Assembly: GCA_002317225.1 (NCBI GenBank)
Contig: DCIW01000195.1
Span: 1 to 64,000, forward strand
Direction of reading: 5' to 3'
DNA: 64,000 bases
Source: Prevotellaceae bacterium UBA1716
GTDB taxonomy: Bacteria > Bacteroidota > Bacteroidia > Bacteroidales > Bacteroidaceae
Below are positions 18,800 through 27,442 of the stretch, in pieces. Position numbers and translations under genes: made by a program. The notes beneath the pieces were generated by a model. It had not been told where the DNA came from. It ran no database searches and saw only the letters and a list, made by a program, of their open reading frames with translations. Within the stretch, counting starts at the first letter, position 1, and every line of letters starts with the position of its first letter.

Positions 18800-18812
18800 T
18801 ATTATAATGATA

Positions 18813-19784
18813 TTAAAAAGTCAAATGAATGAAAGGCTTATTATAAATCATTGCAGCCCTCTTCGGAAATCCCGAAGAATACATATCCTCTGTTTGGAGC
18901 AGGATTATCTTTTCGGCTTGAGCAATTATATATAGATCAAGGAAGGATTTTTCGTAGGTTTCGAAGGAGGCATCTGAGGTATGATCCATGTGGACTACGG
19001 AACCAGGGATGATACTTACATAGGATAGTTTGTTGACCTCGTTGAGGAAGGTGATACTGTCTGACGTGCAGAGTATCTGCTTTCCTGAGAGTTCGGTATT
19101 GTGGAGTTCTTCAATTTTTTTTACACACTTATTGATAAGTGCACACTGGTCTTCTTTAGGGAGTGTTTTGTAACCGGTCTCTTTGAAATCACCGAGGAGC
19201 TGTTGGAAACGGGTTGTGATGGCTACATAATCAAGAGAGAGAGAGGAAGAAAGATTGTCTATATCTTGTTGTAGACGATTAGATGGAATGAAGAGTTCAG
19301 AGAAAGACTCTGTGAAGTGGTCGTCAAGGAATGGGGTGTTTCCGTAAATATGTATTTGTTTCTTTTCTCTTAATCGTTTGTTGAGATAGAACTTGTGGAG
19401 TTTTATGTTTAATTGATAATCGTTGATAAGGACTGGAACAGATTTACGAGGATCATAAGTTATCTTTTCTGTGTCTATACGCCAATCATAAGCATTGGGA
19501 ACGAGATAATCCTCCAATAAAAATGGATAATTAGCATGAAGGTGAAAAGGAATACCTTTTTGCTTACAATATGTATATATAGAACAAATTCCTCTTAATC
19601 TATCTGTAAGTCCTCCATGAATAGAGCGTCCATCAATCAAAAAGACCACACTTGGGCGAAGCACAAATTTATTATCATGGAACTGATAATATTCTTGCTT
19701 TAATCGTTTTTCTTCTTTGCGGAAACCTTTTATTCCAAAGTTGTATATGTTATATATACCACGAAGATAACTACGAAGACTCAT
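18813..19784 (-). CDS. Putative fucosyltransferase-fold glycosyltransferase
   Basis: A 323-residue soluble protein with no signal peptide. IDGRSIHGGLTDRLRGICSI (residues about 50-69) resembles the GGLGDRLRG donor-site loop of alpha-1,6-/O-fucosyltransferase-like GT-B enzymes (NodZ, GT11/GT23-like). The C-terminal half has ILCTSDSITFLNEV and LYIIAQAEKIILL followed by MYSSGFPKRAAM, in the order seen in that fold (ligand loop, then a D-x2-x-A and S-F-x-x-x-A helix). From this I infer a polysaccharide glycosyltransferase using a GDP-sugar. No GDP-fucose genes are in the window, so donor identity is open. It starts 6 bp from the nucleotidyltransferase stop. Confidence 0.5.
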   Translation of the reverse strand: MSLRSYLRGIYNIYNFGIKGFRKEEKRLKQEYYQFHDNKFVLRPSVVFLIDGRSIHGGLTDRLRGICSIYTYCKQKGIPFHLHANYPFLLEDYLVPNAYDWRIDTEKITYDPRKSVPVLINDYQLNIKLHKFYLNKRLREKKQIHIYGNTPFLDDHFTESFSELFIPSNRLQQDIDNLSSSLSLDYVAITTRFQQLLGDFKETGYKTLPKEDQCALINKCVKKIEELHNTELSGKQILCTSDSITFLNEVNKLSYVSIIPGSVVHMDHTSDASFETYEKSFLDLYIIAQAEKIILLQTEDMYSSGFPKRAAMIYNKPFIHLTF

Positions 19785-19790
19785 AATATA

Positions 19791-20975
19791 TTATTTATTT
19801 CTGCCAGGTCGCAAAATTGCCTCTTTACAATAGAATGAAAAACGCTCCAAAGCAAAGCGTGGGGATATAATTGAAATAGGGCGGCAAAGATAATAATAAT
19901 GTTTGAAGGCTGCAACTTTGCGTTGAATACTTTTATGCTGCTTGTAAGAGTTATCTTTGCCTGACATAGAACCAAAAGAACTACCACCAAGGAGTTCGTC
20001 AATATAATAACCTTGAGACTTTTGTGCAAGAGATTCCTTCCAAAAAGGAAAGAAATCTTTTGGGAAACCAAATTGATAAACAAGTATTCCACCAAGAATA
20101 CGCCATGCTCGGAAAAGTCCAATAGCCTTTAGGTCTGATCTAAGTAATTGAACGTCAAACTTGGATGGTTGGCGCAAAGCGTGATTAAGAAGGAGCATCC
20201 AGTCTATAAGTTGTTTTAAACCAACTCCTCCCTCCCATATATGCTGACAAAGATGGTTAAAAACGTATAAAACATTATATTGAAGAGAAGGAACAGGGAT
20301 GGTAAAGACTTCTGTTTTCCCGGATTTTGACGTAGTAGACTCAATTTTTACAGAATCGCATTCGGAGAAATGTAGGTAATCAGCGGACAGCTTGTAATAT
20401 TTATCTTGATATTTTTGATTGCCCGCTACAGATGGATATCGATGGATTTCGTATGCGATTTTGCCATCATGTATTTCGTAATGATGAGCTTCTTCTTCGG
20501 CACTCGCTTCTGCCTCTGGATTATTTATAAACTTTCTGATTGCCTCGCAAGACTTATCATATTCTTCAAGTCCTACATATATGTCAATATCACCACATGA
20601 GCGGGTGTTACGTTGTGGGTAAAGTGTTGCAAGTCCTTGTCCCTTTAGCAAAATAGGATGACAACCGGCGTTATTAAGTGCAGCAAAGGATTTACGAATA
20701 GCATTGTTGAGTTCATAATGCGTTTGTGCAATCGAGGCGGAATATTGGAATATTGCCATGGATTGCATAGGATTGAGCTGCTTGTCGAGTGGCAATTGGT
20801 CGTTGATGGTCATTATTGAATCTGCCGCAATAGCAAGGAGGGCATGAGACTCGAGTGCCTTGCAGATGGGGGACCACGACCAATCGGGGGAGTCAAAGAG
20901 GGTTAGGTCGGGGTGACGCTGCCAGATGGAGGTGCGAAGGAGGGAGAAGAATATGTTTTGTTCGGTTGGGGTCAT
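19791..20975 (-). CDS. Nucleotidyltransferase-fold protein (NTP_transf_5-like) of polysaccharide locus
   Basis: A 394-residue protein. HPILLKGQGLATLYPQRNTR followed by SCGDIDIYVG (about residues 115-145) is the GDxD metal site of the uncharacterised nucleotidyltransferase family found in many Bacteroidales exopolysaccharide loci and in exosortase-linked clusters. The N-terminal part is helical and the C-terminal part is rich in aromatic residues. The substrate is unknown. It begins right after nine C residues on its coding strand (20977-20985), with one T before the ATG; such a tract is prone to slippage. It is the first gene after glmS in the AT-rich part of the locus. Confidence 0.75.
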   Translation of the reverse strand: MTPTEQNIFFSLLRTSIWQRHPDLTLFDSPDWSWSPICKALESHALLAIAADSIMTINDQLPLDKQLNPMQSMAIFQYSASIAQTHYELNNAIRKSFAALNNAGCHPILLKGQGLATLYPQRNTRSCGDIDIYVGLEEYDKSCEAIRKFINNPEAEASAEEEAHHYEIHDGKIAYEIHRYPSVAGNQKYQDKYYKLSADYLHFSECDSVKIESTTSKSGKTEVFTIPVPSLQYNVLYVFNHLCQHIWEGGVGLKQLIDWMLLLNHALRQPSKFDVQLLRSDLKAIGLFRAWRILGGILVYQFGFPKDFFPFWKESLAQKSQGYYIDELLGGSSFGSMSGKDNSYKQHKSIQRKVAAFKHYYYLCRPISIISPRFALERFSFYCKEAILRPGRNK

Positions 20976-20976
20976 A

Positions 20977-20985
20977 GGGGGGGGG
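20977..20985 (-). repeat. Nine-base C tract abutting a start codon
   Basis: Nine consecutive G on the plus strand (C on the coding strand) end one base before the ATG of the nucleotidyltransferase gene at 20975. The tract replaces the usual A/T-rich ribosome-loading region of this genome. Length variation would alter the spacing of the 5' untranslated region but not the reading frame. Confidence 0.9.
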
Positions 20986-21027
20986 ACTAAAGGAAAAGCT
21001 TTAGAAACGGGGACTGGGGGGGCGGGG

Positions 21028-22893
21028 TTACTCTACAGTTACGGACTTGGCAAGGTTGCGGGGCTGGTCGACATTGAGACCGCGGGCAACGGCGATGTGG
21101 TAGGAGAGGAGTTGGAGAGGGATGACGCTGAGGAGAGGGGCAAGGCAGGAGAGGGTGGATGGAACTTCAATGAAGTCGGTGACCATGTTCTTGACTTGCT
21201 CGTCACCTTCTTCGATGATGGCAAGGATGCGACCATGACGGGAGATGACCTCCTGGAGGTTGCTGATGACCTTTTGGTAGCGTCGGTGATGGTTGGTAAG
21301 GAAAACTACTGGCATCTCTTCGTCGATAAGGGCGATTGGACCGTGTTTCATTTCGGCTGCTGGGTAGCCTTCGGCGTGGATGTAGGAGATTTCCTTGAGT
21401 TTGAGGGCTCCTTCGAGGGCTACTGGGTAGTTGTAACCACGACCGAGATAGAGGAAGTTCTTGGCGTATGTAAAGATGGACGCAAGGTTCTTTATCTTGT
21501 CGTTCTGGAGGAGAATCTTTTCGATTTTCGTTGGGATGAGTTGGAGTTCACGTATTGTTGCTTCGTACTCGTCCTGTTCGACTGTGCCTTTGATCATGCC
21601 AAGGGCAAGTGCGAGCATGGTGAGGACAGTAACCTGACCAGTGAATGCTTTGGTTGATGCAACACCGATTTCTGGTCCAACGTGGATATATGTTCCTGTA
21701 TCGGATTCGCGTGCTATTGATGAACCGACTCCATTCACAATACCATAGACAAGGGCACCTTGTTGTTTGGCAAGTTGGATGGCTGCAAGGGTATCGGCAG
21801 TCTCTCCACTTTGGGAAATCGGGATGATGACATCGTCATGTTCTATGACTGGTTCTGAGTAGCGGAATTCGGATGCGTATGCCACTTCTACAGGTATGCG
21901 GCAAAAGTGTTCAATAAGCTGTTTGCCAATGAGTCCAGCATGCCAAGATGTACCACATGAAACGATAACTATGCGGCGAGCACGGAGAAGTTGGCGACGA
22001 TTATTGGTAACGGCACTAAGGATGACCTGTGGTGCATGACTATATGGAGATTCAACAACACGACCACGCATACAGTCCTTGAGGACGTTTGGTTGGTCGA
22101 AAATCTCCTTGAGCATAAAGTGTGGATAACCCTCATGGTCGAGCATGGAGAGGTCAAGATCCACTTCTTTTACTTCTGTGTCGGCTTCTGTGCCTTTGAG
22201 ATTATATACTTTGAGGGGGTGGTTGCGTTGGATAATGGCAACTTCCTCATCTTTAAGATATACGATTTGATTGGTATACTCAACGATAGGAGAGGCGTCG
22301 GAAGCAAGGAAGAACTCGCTGTTATCCTCGACTACACCTACTGCGAGAGGAGATGACTTTCGTGCTGCAACAAGTTGATCAGGATGACGCTTGTCGATAA
22401 CAGCAATAGCGTATGCTCCTACTACAAGACGGAGAGCATTACGGACGGCATTTCCGAGACCACATCCAAGTTTGTTTTGAGTATATTCGATAAGTTGGAC
22501 GAGGACTTCAGTGTCTGTTTCGCTATGGAAGGTGAAACCTCGTTTCTTGAGTTGTTCACGAAGGGTTACGTAGTTTTCAATGATGCCGTTATGAACAAGG
22601 GTGATATTACCAGACTCAGAAATATGTGGGTGAGCATTAACTTCGGAAGGGATGCCGTGAGTTGCCCAACGAGTATGAGCAATACCGAGGGTGCCTGTGG
22701 TATCTTTTTCGTTTGCTGTTGCTTCGAGATCGGAAACTTTGCCTTTGGCTTTATAAACGTGAAGATTGTTGTCTTCGTCGGAGATAAGGGCACAACCTGC
22801 TGAGTCATATCCGCGATATTCAAGGCGATGGAGACCTTTCATAAGGATTGGATAGGAGCGTTTAGTGCCGATGTAACCTACTATGCCACACAT
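21028..22893 (-). CDS. glmS: Glutamine--fructose-6-phosphate aminotransferase (isomerizing)
   Basis: A 621-residue GlmS that makes glucosamine-6-phosphate from fructose-6-phosphate and glutamine, the entry step to UDP-GlcNAc. It begins MCGIVGYIG with the catalytic Cys2 of the class II glutaminase domain. THGIPSEVNAHPH and HNGIIENY are glutaminase motifs. Two SIS isomerase domains follow (VSCGTSWHAGLIGKQLIEHF; SQSGETADTLAA; YLGRGYNYPVALEGALKLKE). The C-terminus DQPRNLAKSVTVE carries the usual sugar-site and terminal residues. The length is normal. It sits in the polysaccharide locus between ugd and the nucleotidyltransferase, so it may be co-transcribed to raise amino-sugar supply. No glmS ribozyme-like leader was recognised. 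Confidence 0.97.
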   Translation of the reverse strand: MCGIVGYIGTKRSYPILMKGLHRLEYRGYDSAGCALISDEDNNLHVYKAKGKVSDLEATANEKDTTGTLGIAHTRWATHGIPSEVNAHPHISESGNITLVHNGIIENYVTLREQLKKRGFTFHSETDTEVLVQLIEYTQNKLGCGLGNAVRNALRLVVGAYAIAVIDKRHPDQLVAARKSSPLAVGVVEDNSEFFLASDASPIVEYTNQIVYLKDEEVAIIQRNHPLKVYNLKGTEADTEVKEVDLDLSMLDHEGYPHFMLKEIFDQPNVLKDCMRGRVVESPYSHAPQVILSAVTNNRRQLLRARRIVIVSCGTSWHAGLIGKQLIEHFCRIPVEVAYASEFRYSEPVIEHDDVIIPISQSGETADTLAAIQLAKQQGALVYGIVNGVGSSIARESDTGTYIHVGPEIGVASTKAFTGQVTVLTMLALALGMIKGTVEQDEYEATIRELQLIPTKIEKILLQNDKIKNLASIFTYAKNFLYLGRGYNYPVALEGALKLKEISYIHAEGYPAAEMKHGPIALIDEEMPVVFLTNHHRRYQKVISNLQEVISRHGRILAIIEEGDEQVKNMVTDFIEVPSTLSCLAPLLSVIPLQLLSYHIAVARGLNVDQPRNLAKSVTVE

Positions 22894-23001
22894 GGTTGGA
22901 TGGGGTGTTTTATGTTTTGTTGTTTGTTGATATATTGATGCCTTGGAAAGGCGTGGAAGTTCGACGGGGAAAGGGGGAGGAAAAGTCGGAGGGAGGGGGG
23001 G

Positions 23002-24429
23002 TTAGTCGCGGCGGAAGATGTCGCGAGTGTAGACCTTGTCCTCGACATCGGAGAGGCAGTCGTCGAAGCGGTTGGCGATGATGGCGTGACTCTTCTGCTT
23101 GAATTCTTCGAGATTGTTGATTACTCGGGAGCCAAAGAAGGTTGTGCCATCTTCGAGAGTTGGCTCGTAGATGATGACTTCAGCACCTTTCGCCTTGATT
23201 CGTTTCATGATGCCCTGGATAGCGGACTGGCGGAAGTTGTCGGAGTTGGACTTCATCGTGAGACGATAAACACCGATAGTTGGGGTTTGTTCTGAAGAAT
23301 TTGCACCTACATGACCATATTGGTTGTTTTGCGAGTAAGCATACCAGCCTGCTTTACGAAGGACAGCATCAGCAATATAGTCCTTACGAGTACGATTGGA
23401 CTCGACGATGGCTGACATCATGTTTTGTGGAACGTCCTGATAGTTGGCAAGGAGTTGCTTCGTATCTTTAGGGAGACAATAGCCACCATAGCCAAATGAT
23501 GGGTTGTTATAATGGCTGCCAATACGTGGGTCAAGACCAACACCCGAGATGATGGCTTGTGTGTCAAGACCTTTGACTTCGGCATAGGTGTCAAGTTCGT
23601 TGAAGTAAGATACGCGAAGGGCAAGATATGTATTGGCGAAGAGTTTGACGGCTTCTGCTTCTTTCATGCCCATGAGGAGAACACGTGGTTGCTCTTCCAA
23701 AATTGGAAGAGAACAAGATGGGTTGAGTTCTTCGGATATTGCAGAACCTTCGATGAGGAGAGACGCAAATATACGAGCAAACTCTTCGGCTTGTGGATTG
23801 CCAATAGCAGTGATGGCAGCATTTTCATCGGTGAAGTTCTTTTCATCAATCTCGATAAGCTTTGGGTAACCTACGATGATACGAGATGGGTAGAGGTTAT
23901 CGTAAAGGGCTTTGCTCTCACGAAGGAACTCTGGCGAGAAAAGGAGATTGAATTTCTTACCTTTGAGTTCGGGTTTATAAAGGAACTGAAGTGCGTACTT
24001 GACATAGAGAGAACGGCAATATCCTACAGGGATGGTACTTTTGATCACCATGACTGCCTCTGGATTGACTGAGAGAACAAGGTCGATAACCTCTTCTACA
24101 TGAGAGGTGTCGAAGTAGTTCTTGACTGAGTCATAGTTGGTAGGAGCAGCGATGATAACATAGTCTGCATCCTTATAGGCCAATAATCCGTCAGTTGTGG
24201 CAGAAAGTCCTGAAGAATCAGTATCGTTTGATGGACAAAGTACGTTTGGGAGATATTGCTCAATGTATTCGTCTTGGATTGGCGAGATGCCTTTATTGAT
24301 TTTATCAACTTTTTCGGGGATGATATCAACTGCAGTTACATTATGATGCTGTGCAAGAAGAGTGGCTATTGATAAGCCAACATATCCTGTACCGGCAACA
24401 GCGATTTTGAGATCGGCGAATTTTCGCAT
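23002..24429 (-). CDS. ugd: UDP-glucose 6-dehydrogenase (nucleotide sugar dehydrogenase)
   Basis: A 475-residue NAD-dependent dehydrogenase that oxidises UDP-glucose to UDP-glucuronate. The N-terminal Rossmann motif is [17 protein letters not shown] (residues 11-27). [30 protein letters not shown] and [19 protein letters not shown] follow, and [15 protein letters not shown] has the catalytic Cys318. The C-terminal domain holds a short Asn/Gln/Ser-rich insertion (about residues 360-375) absent from minimal Ugd proteins. UDP-GlcA or its epimer is thus probably a component of the glycan. The gene has its own predicted promoter (24605-24634) with a leader of about 170 nt. Confidence 0.94.
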   Translation of the reverse strand: MRKFADLKIAVAGTGYVGLSIATLLAQHHNVTAVDIIPEKVDKINKGISPIQDEYIEQYLPNVLCPSNDTDSSGLSATTDGLLAYKDADYVIIAAPTNYDSVKNYFDTSHVEEVIDLVLSVNPEAVMVIKSTIPVGYCRSLYVKYALQFLYKPELKGKKFNLLFSPEFLRESKALYDNLYPSRIIVGYPKLIEIDEKNFTDENAAITAIGNPQAEEFARIFASLLIEGSAISEELNPSCSLPILEEQPRVLLMGMKEAEAVKLFANTYLALRVSYFNELDTYAEVKGLDTQAIISGVGLDPRIGSHYNNPSFGYGGYCLPKDTKQLLANYQDVPQNMMSAIVESNRTRKDYIADAVLRKAGWYAYSQNNQYGHVGANSSEQTPTIGVYRLTMKSNSDNFRQSAIQGIMKRIKAKGAEVIIYEPTLEDGTTFFGSRVINNLEEFKQKSHAIIANRFDDCLSDVEDKVYTRDIFRRD

Positions 24430-24604
24430 AAAAAAGGAGTTTTTTAAGTGGTTGTTGATACTGAAGATACACTACTAATTTATAAGTTATGGTATAGCTA
24501 TCGCTACCGCACTATTAGTGTAGTAAATTATAAATCAACGAGTTAAATTCAATTCTATACAAAATATTTGTAGTAAAGTCTCTACGTGAGACCCTAATAC
24601 GTTG

Positions 24605-24634
24605 CAAAGGTAGTGAAAAAAAATGATATGTCAA
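24605..24634 (-). promoter_or_regulatory. Predicted Bacteroidetes-type promoter of ugd
   Basis: On the minus strand TTG (24632-24634, in a GTTGAC context) lies 19 bp upstream of TACCTTTG (24605-24612), matching TTTG-N19/21-TAnnTTTG. A start near 24598 would leave a leader of about 170 nt before the ugd ATG. Within it the 7-nt pairs TACACTA/TAGTGTA (about 24470-24520) could form a weak stem. Confidence 0.6.
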
Positions 24635-24691
24635 CCAGATTTGCAAGAGTTTTTTATATAAAAAAAGGATGTGTAACTTTGATACACCCTC

Positions 24692-25087
24692 TTATTTTTT
24701 ATTGAAGAAAAAGCGAATGAGAAAAAAGTTGACAGGAATAACAACCATATAAACCGGAATTGGTGCTAAAGCCTTTGGTATCCCCAAAAACAGCACAACA
24801 TTGAGAAGTAGCATGTGCAGGCAATAATTCACAAAATGACTCAAGGCAAACCCCATCCCCCTTTTTGCATTCGGATTGGTCTTAAAAGTGAAGTAATTGG
24901 TCAACAGAAAGTTAACGACAAAACTCAGAACATATCCTATGGTATAAGATATATTCACTTCGATCCACTGACTAAAAAGGAGATACAATCCATAATGAAT
25001 GCCAGTAGCAATGACACCCACTATACAAAAACGAATAAACTCACGCACTTTCTCTGATGAGCATAATTTGGTTATTTTATCAATCAT
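24692..25087 (-). CDS. GtrA family membrane protein (lipid-linked sugar flippase)
   Basis: A 131-residue protein with four membrane segments, the size and topology of GtrA/DPMS-like proteins. KVREFIRFCIVGVIATGIHY, SYTIGYVLSFVVNFLLTNYF and TFKTNPNAKRG are typical family blocks. GtrA proteins flip undecaprenyl-phosphate-linked monosaccharides to the periplasmic face, where a GT-C enzyme uses them. The multispanning protein just upstream (21 bp away) is a plausible user; no GtrB-type GT2 is adjacent. A decayed paralogue lies at 17573-17823. Between this gene and ugd the 262-bp gap contains the ugd promoter. Confidence 0.88.
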   Translation of the reverse strand: MIDKITKLCSSEKVREFIRFCIVGVIATGIHYGLYLLFSQWIEVNISYTIGYVLSFVVNFLLTNYFTFKTNPNAKRGMGFALSHFVNYCLHMLLLNVVLFLGIPKALAPIPVYMVVIPVNFFLIRFFFNKK

Positions 25088-25108
25088 ATGAATTGAGTTA
25101 TGGAATCA

Positions 25109-26575
25109 CTAATCAATAGATATTACTTTTGTGTAAGTTTTGCCGTTAGTTACAACTTGATAATAATTGCCAGACTTTGACTGGAAAATATTACTATTCG
25201 GGTGTGAAATACTTTTCTTCAAATTAAGAATAGGCAAATCAATCACTTTTGTCAATTTCACATCTTTCACATCAGTTGCCGATTTCATTTTTCTCGCAAA
25301 AATAGTAGGAGAAACTTGCTTCCACTCTGGAGAGAAAGAGGAGGCTGGCGCATCTTCGTTAAGGTAGAGATGGTGGTAGATCGGAGATGGATAAGCTATG
25401 AGGTATGGTTTGTTGAAATATTTGGCAATGAGATGGTTAGAATAGAGTGTTGTATCTGACTTCAGGTCAGTAAAGTCACATGGGACGACATAGTCGGTAG
25501 TAGTGGAAAAGATTTGGAATTCATGATTGGCGATGGATTGTTTCTCAAGTGTGTTGTAGAGGAAGAAACCAAGTACGATAAGGGAAAGAAGAGAGAAAAT
25601 AAGGTAGGAACGGAGAGTGGAGAAGAATTTGATAGAAATAAGTTCGTGAGCGATGAGTGAGACCGTGAATATGTGGACGAAATAGAAGTATCGAGATTCG
25701 GGAGAACCTGAAGTTAGAGATAATGCCACGAAAAGGATTAGACCCAAAATGAGAGAGAACTGAAGTAGCATAGTGGACCTGGTAAATGACACTTCTTTTT
25801 TTCGGTTTATCCATTTGAGAATAATAAGTACTACGAGGGCACCTAAAGCAGTTAGGTTAGAAAGGAAAGAAAAGAGATGGAAATGATGTTCTGTACCTGC
25901 CATCCCAACTCTTGTGAATGTACCTGGAGTAACAAGAATGAGGACTGTACCTAAAAAATAAGGAATGACAAGAAGAATGTCAGTTCTGGTTAGGCGTGAC
26001 AAATTGAAGAAGGAGAAGAAGAGCAGAGCCCCGCAGATGGGCAGAGAAGCACCTTCGTGGAGAGAGCCAATGAAGAAAGCCACAAAAGGAAGAATGATGT
26101 TGAATTTCGAGGGTATATTCTTACTATTTGAAATCAGCAAGATAAAAAGAAGGTTGAGCATACCAGGGAAGGCATAGTTCATAAAACCACTCTTCCACAT
26201 AATAGTGTCATAAATATCTGGACAGAAAAACCAGAAAATTAAGAACAAATGAGGGAATAATTTCAAAAACATATCCTTACAAGTGAAAGTAAGGAACGTA
26301 AGAAGCATAGTAATAAAGGCAAGAATATACATTCCCCACTGAGGAACAAGATTGACAAAGGTGAACACCATGAAATTGCAGAAAGTACGGCCGTTCACTA
26401 TCTGCATGCTGTTGCGAACACCCTCAATAACTCCAGCAAAGTCCACCACCCTACTATCCGAATCGTCCATGGTGAAGGAATAGATGAAGTCGTCACCTTC
26501 CATTGGATAGAAGTATGGACAGAGAGCAACTAAAAGTGTGATAACCAAAAGGAACAAGTATTCTTTCTTTATCAT
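25109..26575 (-). CDS. DUF6056-like multispanning membrane protein, possible GT-C glycosyltransferase
   Basis: A 488-residue protein with about ten to eleven membrane segments and a C-terminal periplasmic domain of roughly 130 residues. The first loop has PMEGDDFIYSF, an acidic motif (GDD) after the first helix, as in GT-C enzymes and DUF6056 proteins. SLHEGASLPICGALLFF in a mid helix is another family-like block. The C-terminal domain holds IAYPSPIYHHLYLNE. By analogy with three-component Gtr systems, with GtrA next door, I infer periplasmic transfer of a flipped sugar to the polysaccharide. The function is not established. It follows the UpxY-like gene by 13 bp and has a decayed C-terminal homologue at 17165-17576. 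Confidence 0.68.
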   Translation of the reverse strand: MIKKEYLFLLVITLLVALCPYFYPMEGDDFIYSFTMDDSDSRVVDFAGVIEGVRNSMQIVNGRTFCNFMVFTFVNLVPQWGMYILAFITMLLTFLTFTCKDMFLKLFPHLFLIFWFFCPDIYDTIMWKSGFMNYAFPGMLNLLFILLISNSKNIPSKFNIILPFVAFFIGSLHEGASLPICGALLFFSFFNLSRLTRTDILLVIPYFLGTVLILVTPGTFTRVGMAGTEHHFHLFSFLSNLTALGALVVLIILKWINRKKEVSFTRSTMLLQFSLILGLILFVALSLTSGSPESRYFYFVHIFTVSLIAHELISIKFFSTLRSYLIFSLLSLIVLGFFLYNTLEKQSIANHEFQIFSTTTDYVVPCDFTDLKSDTTLYSNHLIAKYFNKPYLIAYPSPIYHHLYLNEDAPASSFSPEWKQVSPTIFARKMKSATDVKDVKLTKVIDLPILNLKKSISHPNSNIFQSKSGNYYQVVTNGKTYTKVISID

Positions 26576-26588
26576 TTTTTACAGATTG

Positions 26589-27245
26589 TTAGATTCGTTG
26601 GAAATGGGTTTCGGGCATGAGAATGACAAGTGACATTGAACCTTCGACAAGGTCTACAATCACTCGATGTTTGCCTTGGATAGTCTTAATACGGCATACT
26701 CGTCCTTTGAATGGACCATCGACAATAAGAACCTTGCGGGTATACTTGAGTTGTTGGAGTTCTTCAGCAGTAAAGACTCGTACATCTTCGTTGTATTCGT
26801 TGAGGGAGAGATAGAGACTCGCAAGGGCACGGGATGTAACCCGCATGTAGGCGTCGTGGGTTGGACGACCAAACTCATCAACATTGGTGTCGGGATGACG
26901 GGATTTGTCGTGGACGTGAAATATTTGATAAGGATGTATCTTTTCAAATAGTTTCATCGTATCAGGATGGGCGTGAACAAAGATAATGTCATGAAAGACA
27001 TAGCGCTCGCGAAAGACGCCGATGGACACTTGATGGCGATAACGCGGAGCATAAGCGGAGATGGGAGCTTCGCGTTTGTTAAAAGAATCGATGAGAGTAA
27101 GAGCCGTAGGAATGGCACGCGCTCCAAGACCTTGCTTGGGGCGCATAACATACCAGTTTCCTTCTTGGATAGAATCGAAGAGGAAAGTGCCTTGAGGGGA
27201 GACTTGGGGCATAAGTAGGTATTCAAAATTATTTAAATATATCAT
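26589..27245 (-). CDS. UpxY-like NusG-family transcription antiterminator
   Basis: A 218-residue NusG paralogue. The NGN domain begins around residue 30 (NWYVMRPKQGLGARAIPTAL) and the C-terminal KOW domain reads VLIVDGPFKGRVCRIKTIQG. UpxY proteins of Bacteroides act locally, allowing RNA polymerase to pass termination within the leader of their own polysaccharide operon. Here the gene is the first of the minus-strand polysaccharide locus, 13 bp before the next gene, with a leader of about 115 nt from a predicted promoter. No UpxZ-like partner follows it. The family call is strong; control of this operon is inference from position. Confidence 0.85.
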   Translation of the reverse strand: MIYLNNFEYLLMPQVSPQGTFLFDSIQEGNWYVMRPKQGLGARAIPTALTLIDSFNKREAPISAYAPRYRHQVSIGVFRERYVFHDIIFVHAHPDTMKLFEKIHPYQIFHVHDKSRHPDTNVDEFGRPTHDAYMRVTSRALASLYLSLNEYNEDVRVFTAEELQQLKYTRKVLIVDGPFKGRVCRIKTIQGKHRVIVDLVEGSMSLVILMPETHFQRI

Positions 27246-27366
27246 TGTGGGTGTTTTTTCATATTTTATTCATCTCTTTGGCGCACCTTTCGACTTCATT
27301 ATCAGTCACTATGCCCGCATAGCTCCTTCAAATGAAGAACGAAATCTGCATCCAAATAGATTGAAT

Positions 27367-27374
27367 CAAATATA
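27367..27374 (-). promoter_or_regulatory. Candidate -7 box for the polysaccharide locus
   Basis: TATATTTG on the minus strand matches the Bacteroidetes -7 consensus TAnnTTTG. It would give a transcript with a leader of about 115 nt before the UpxY-like gene. I see no good TTTG at -33. A perfect 7-bp palindrome (GGAGATA-G-TATCTCC, 27408-27422) lies just upstream and could be an operator or the end of deoD. No flanking inverted repeats of an invertible promoter were seen. Confidence 0.4.
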
Positions 27375-27442
27375 AAAATAATTATGAACACCTACTTAAT
27401 ATGAGGCGGAGATAGTATCTCCAAATACGGAACGGAGAGAGA

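Noticed and set aside
20926..21657. A 243-codon plus-strand frame across the nucleotidyltransferase/glmS junction
   Set aside because: It is antisense to the conserved SIS domain of glmS and is Gly/Glu/Val-biased as expected for a shadow frame.
22894..23001. glmS ribozyme or riboswitch leader
   Set aside because: The 108-bp gap is too short and has no recognisable ribozyme core; this element is typical of Firmicutes.
24470..24530. Strong inverted repeat or attenuator in the ugd leader
   Set aside because: The similar words ACACTACTAAT and ATTAGTGTAGT are not collinear as arms; only a 7-bp stem with a large loop is possible.
27246..27442. Invertible promoter of the Bacteroides capsule type
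   Set aside because: No pair of inverted repeats flanks the promoter region and no recombinase gene is near.
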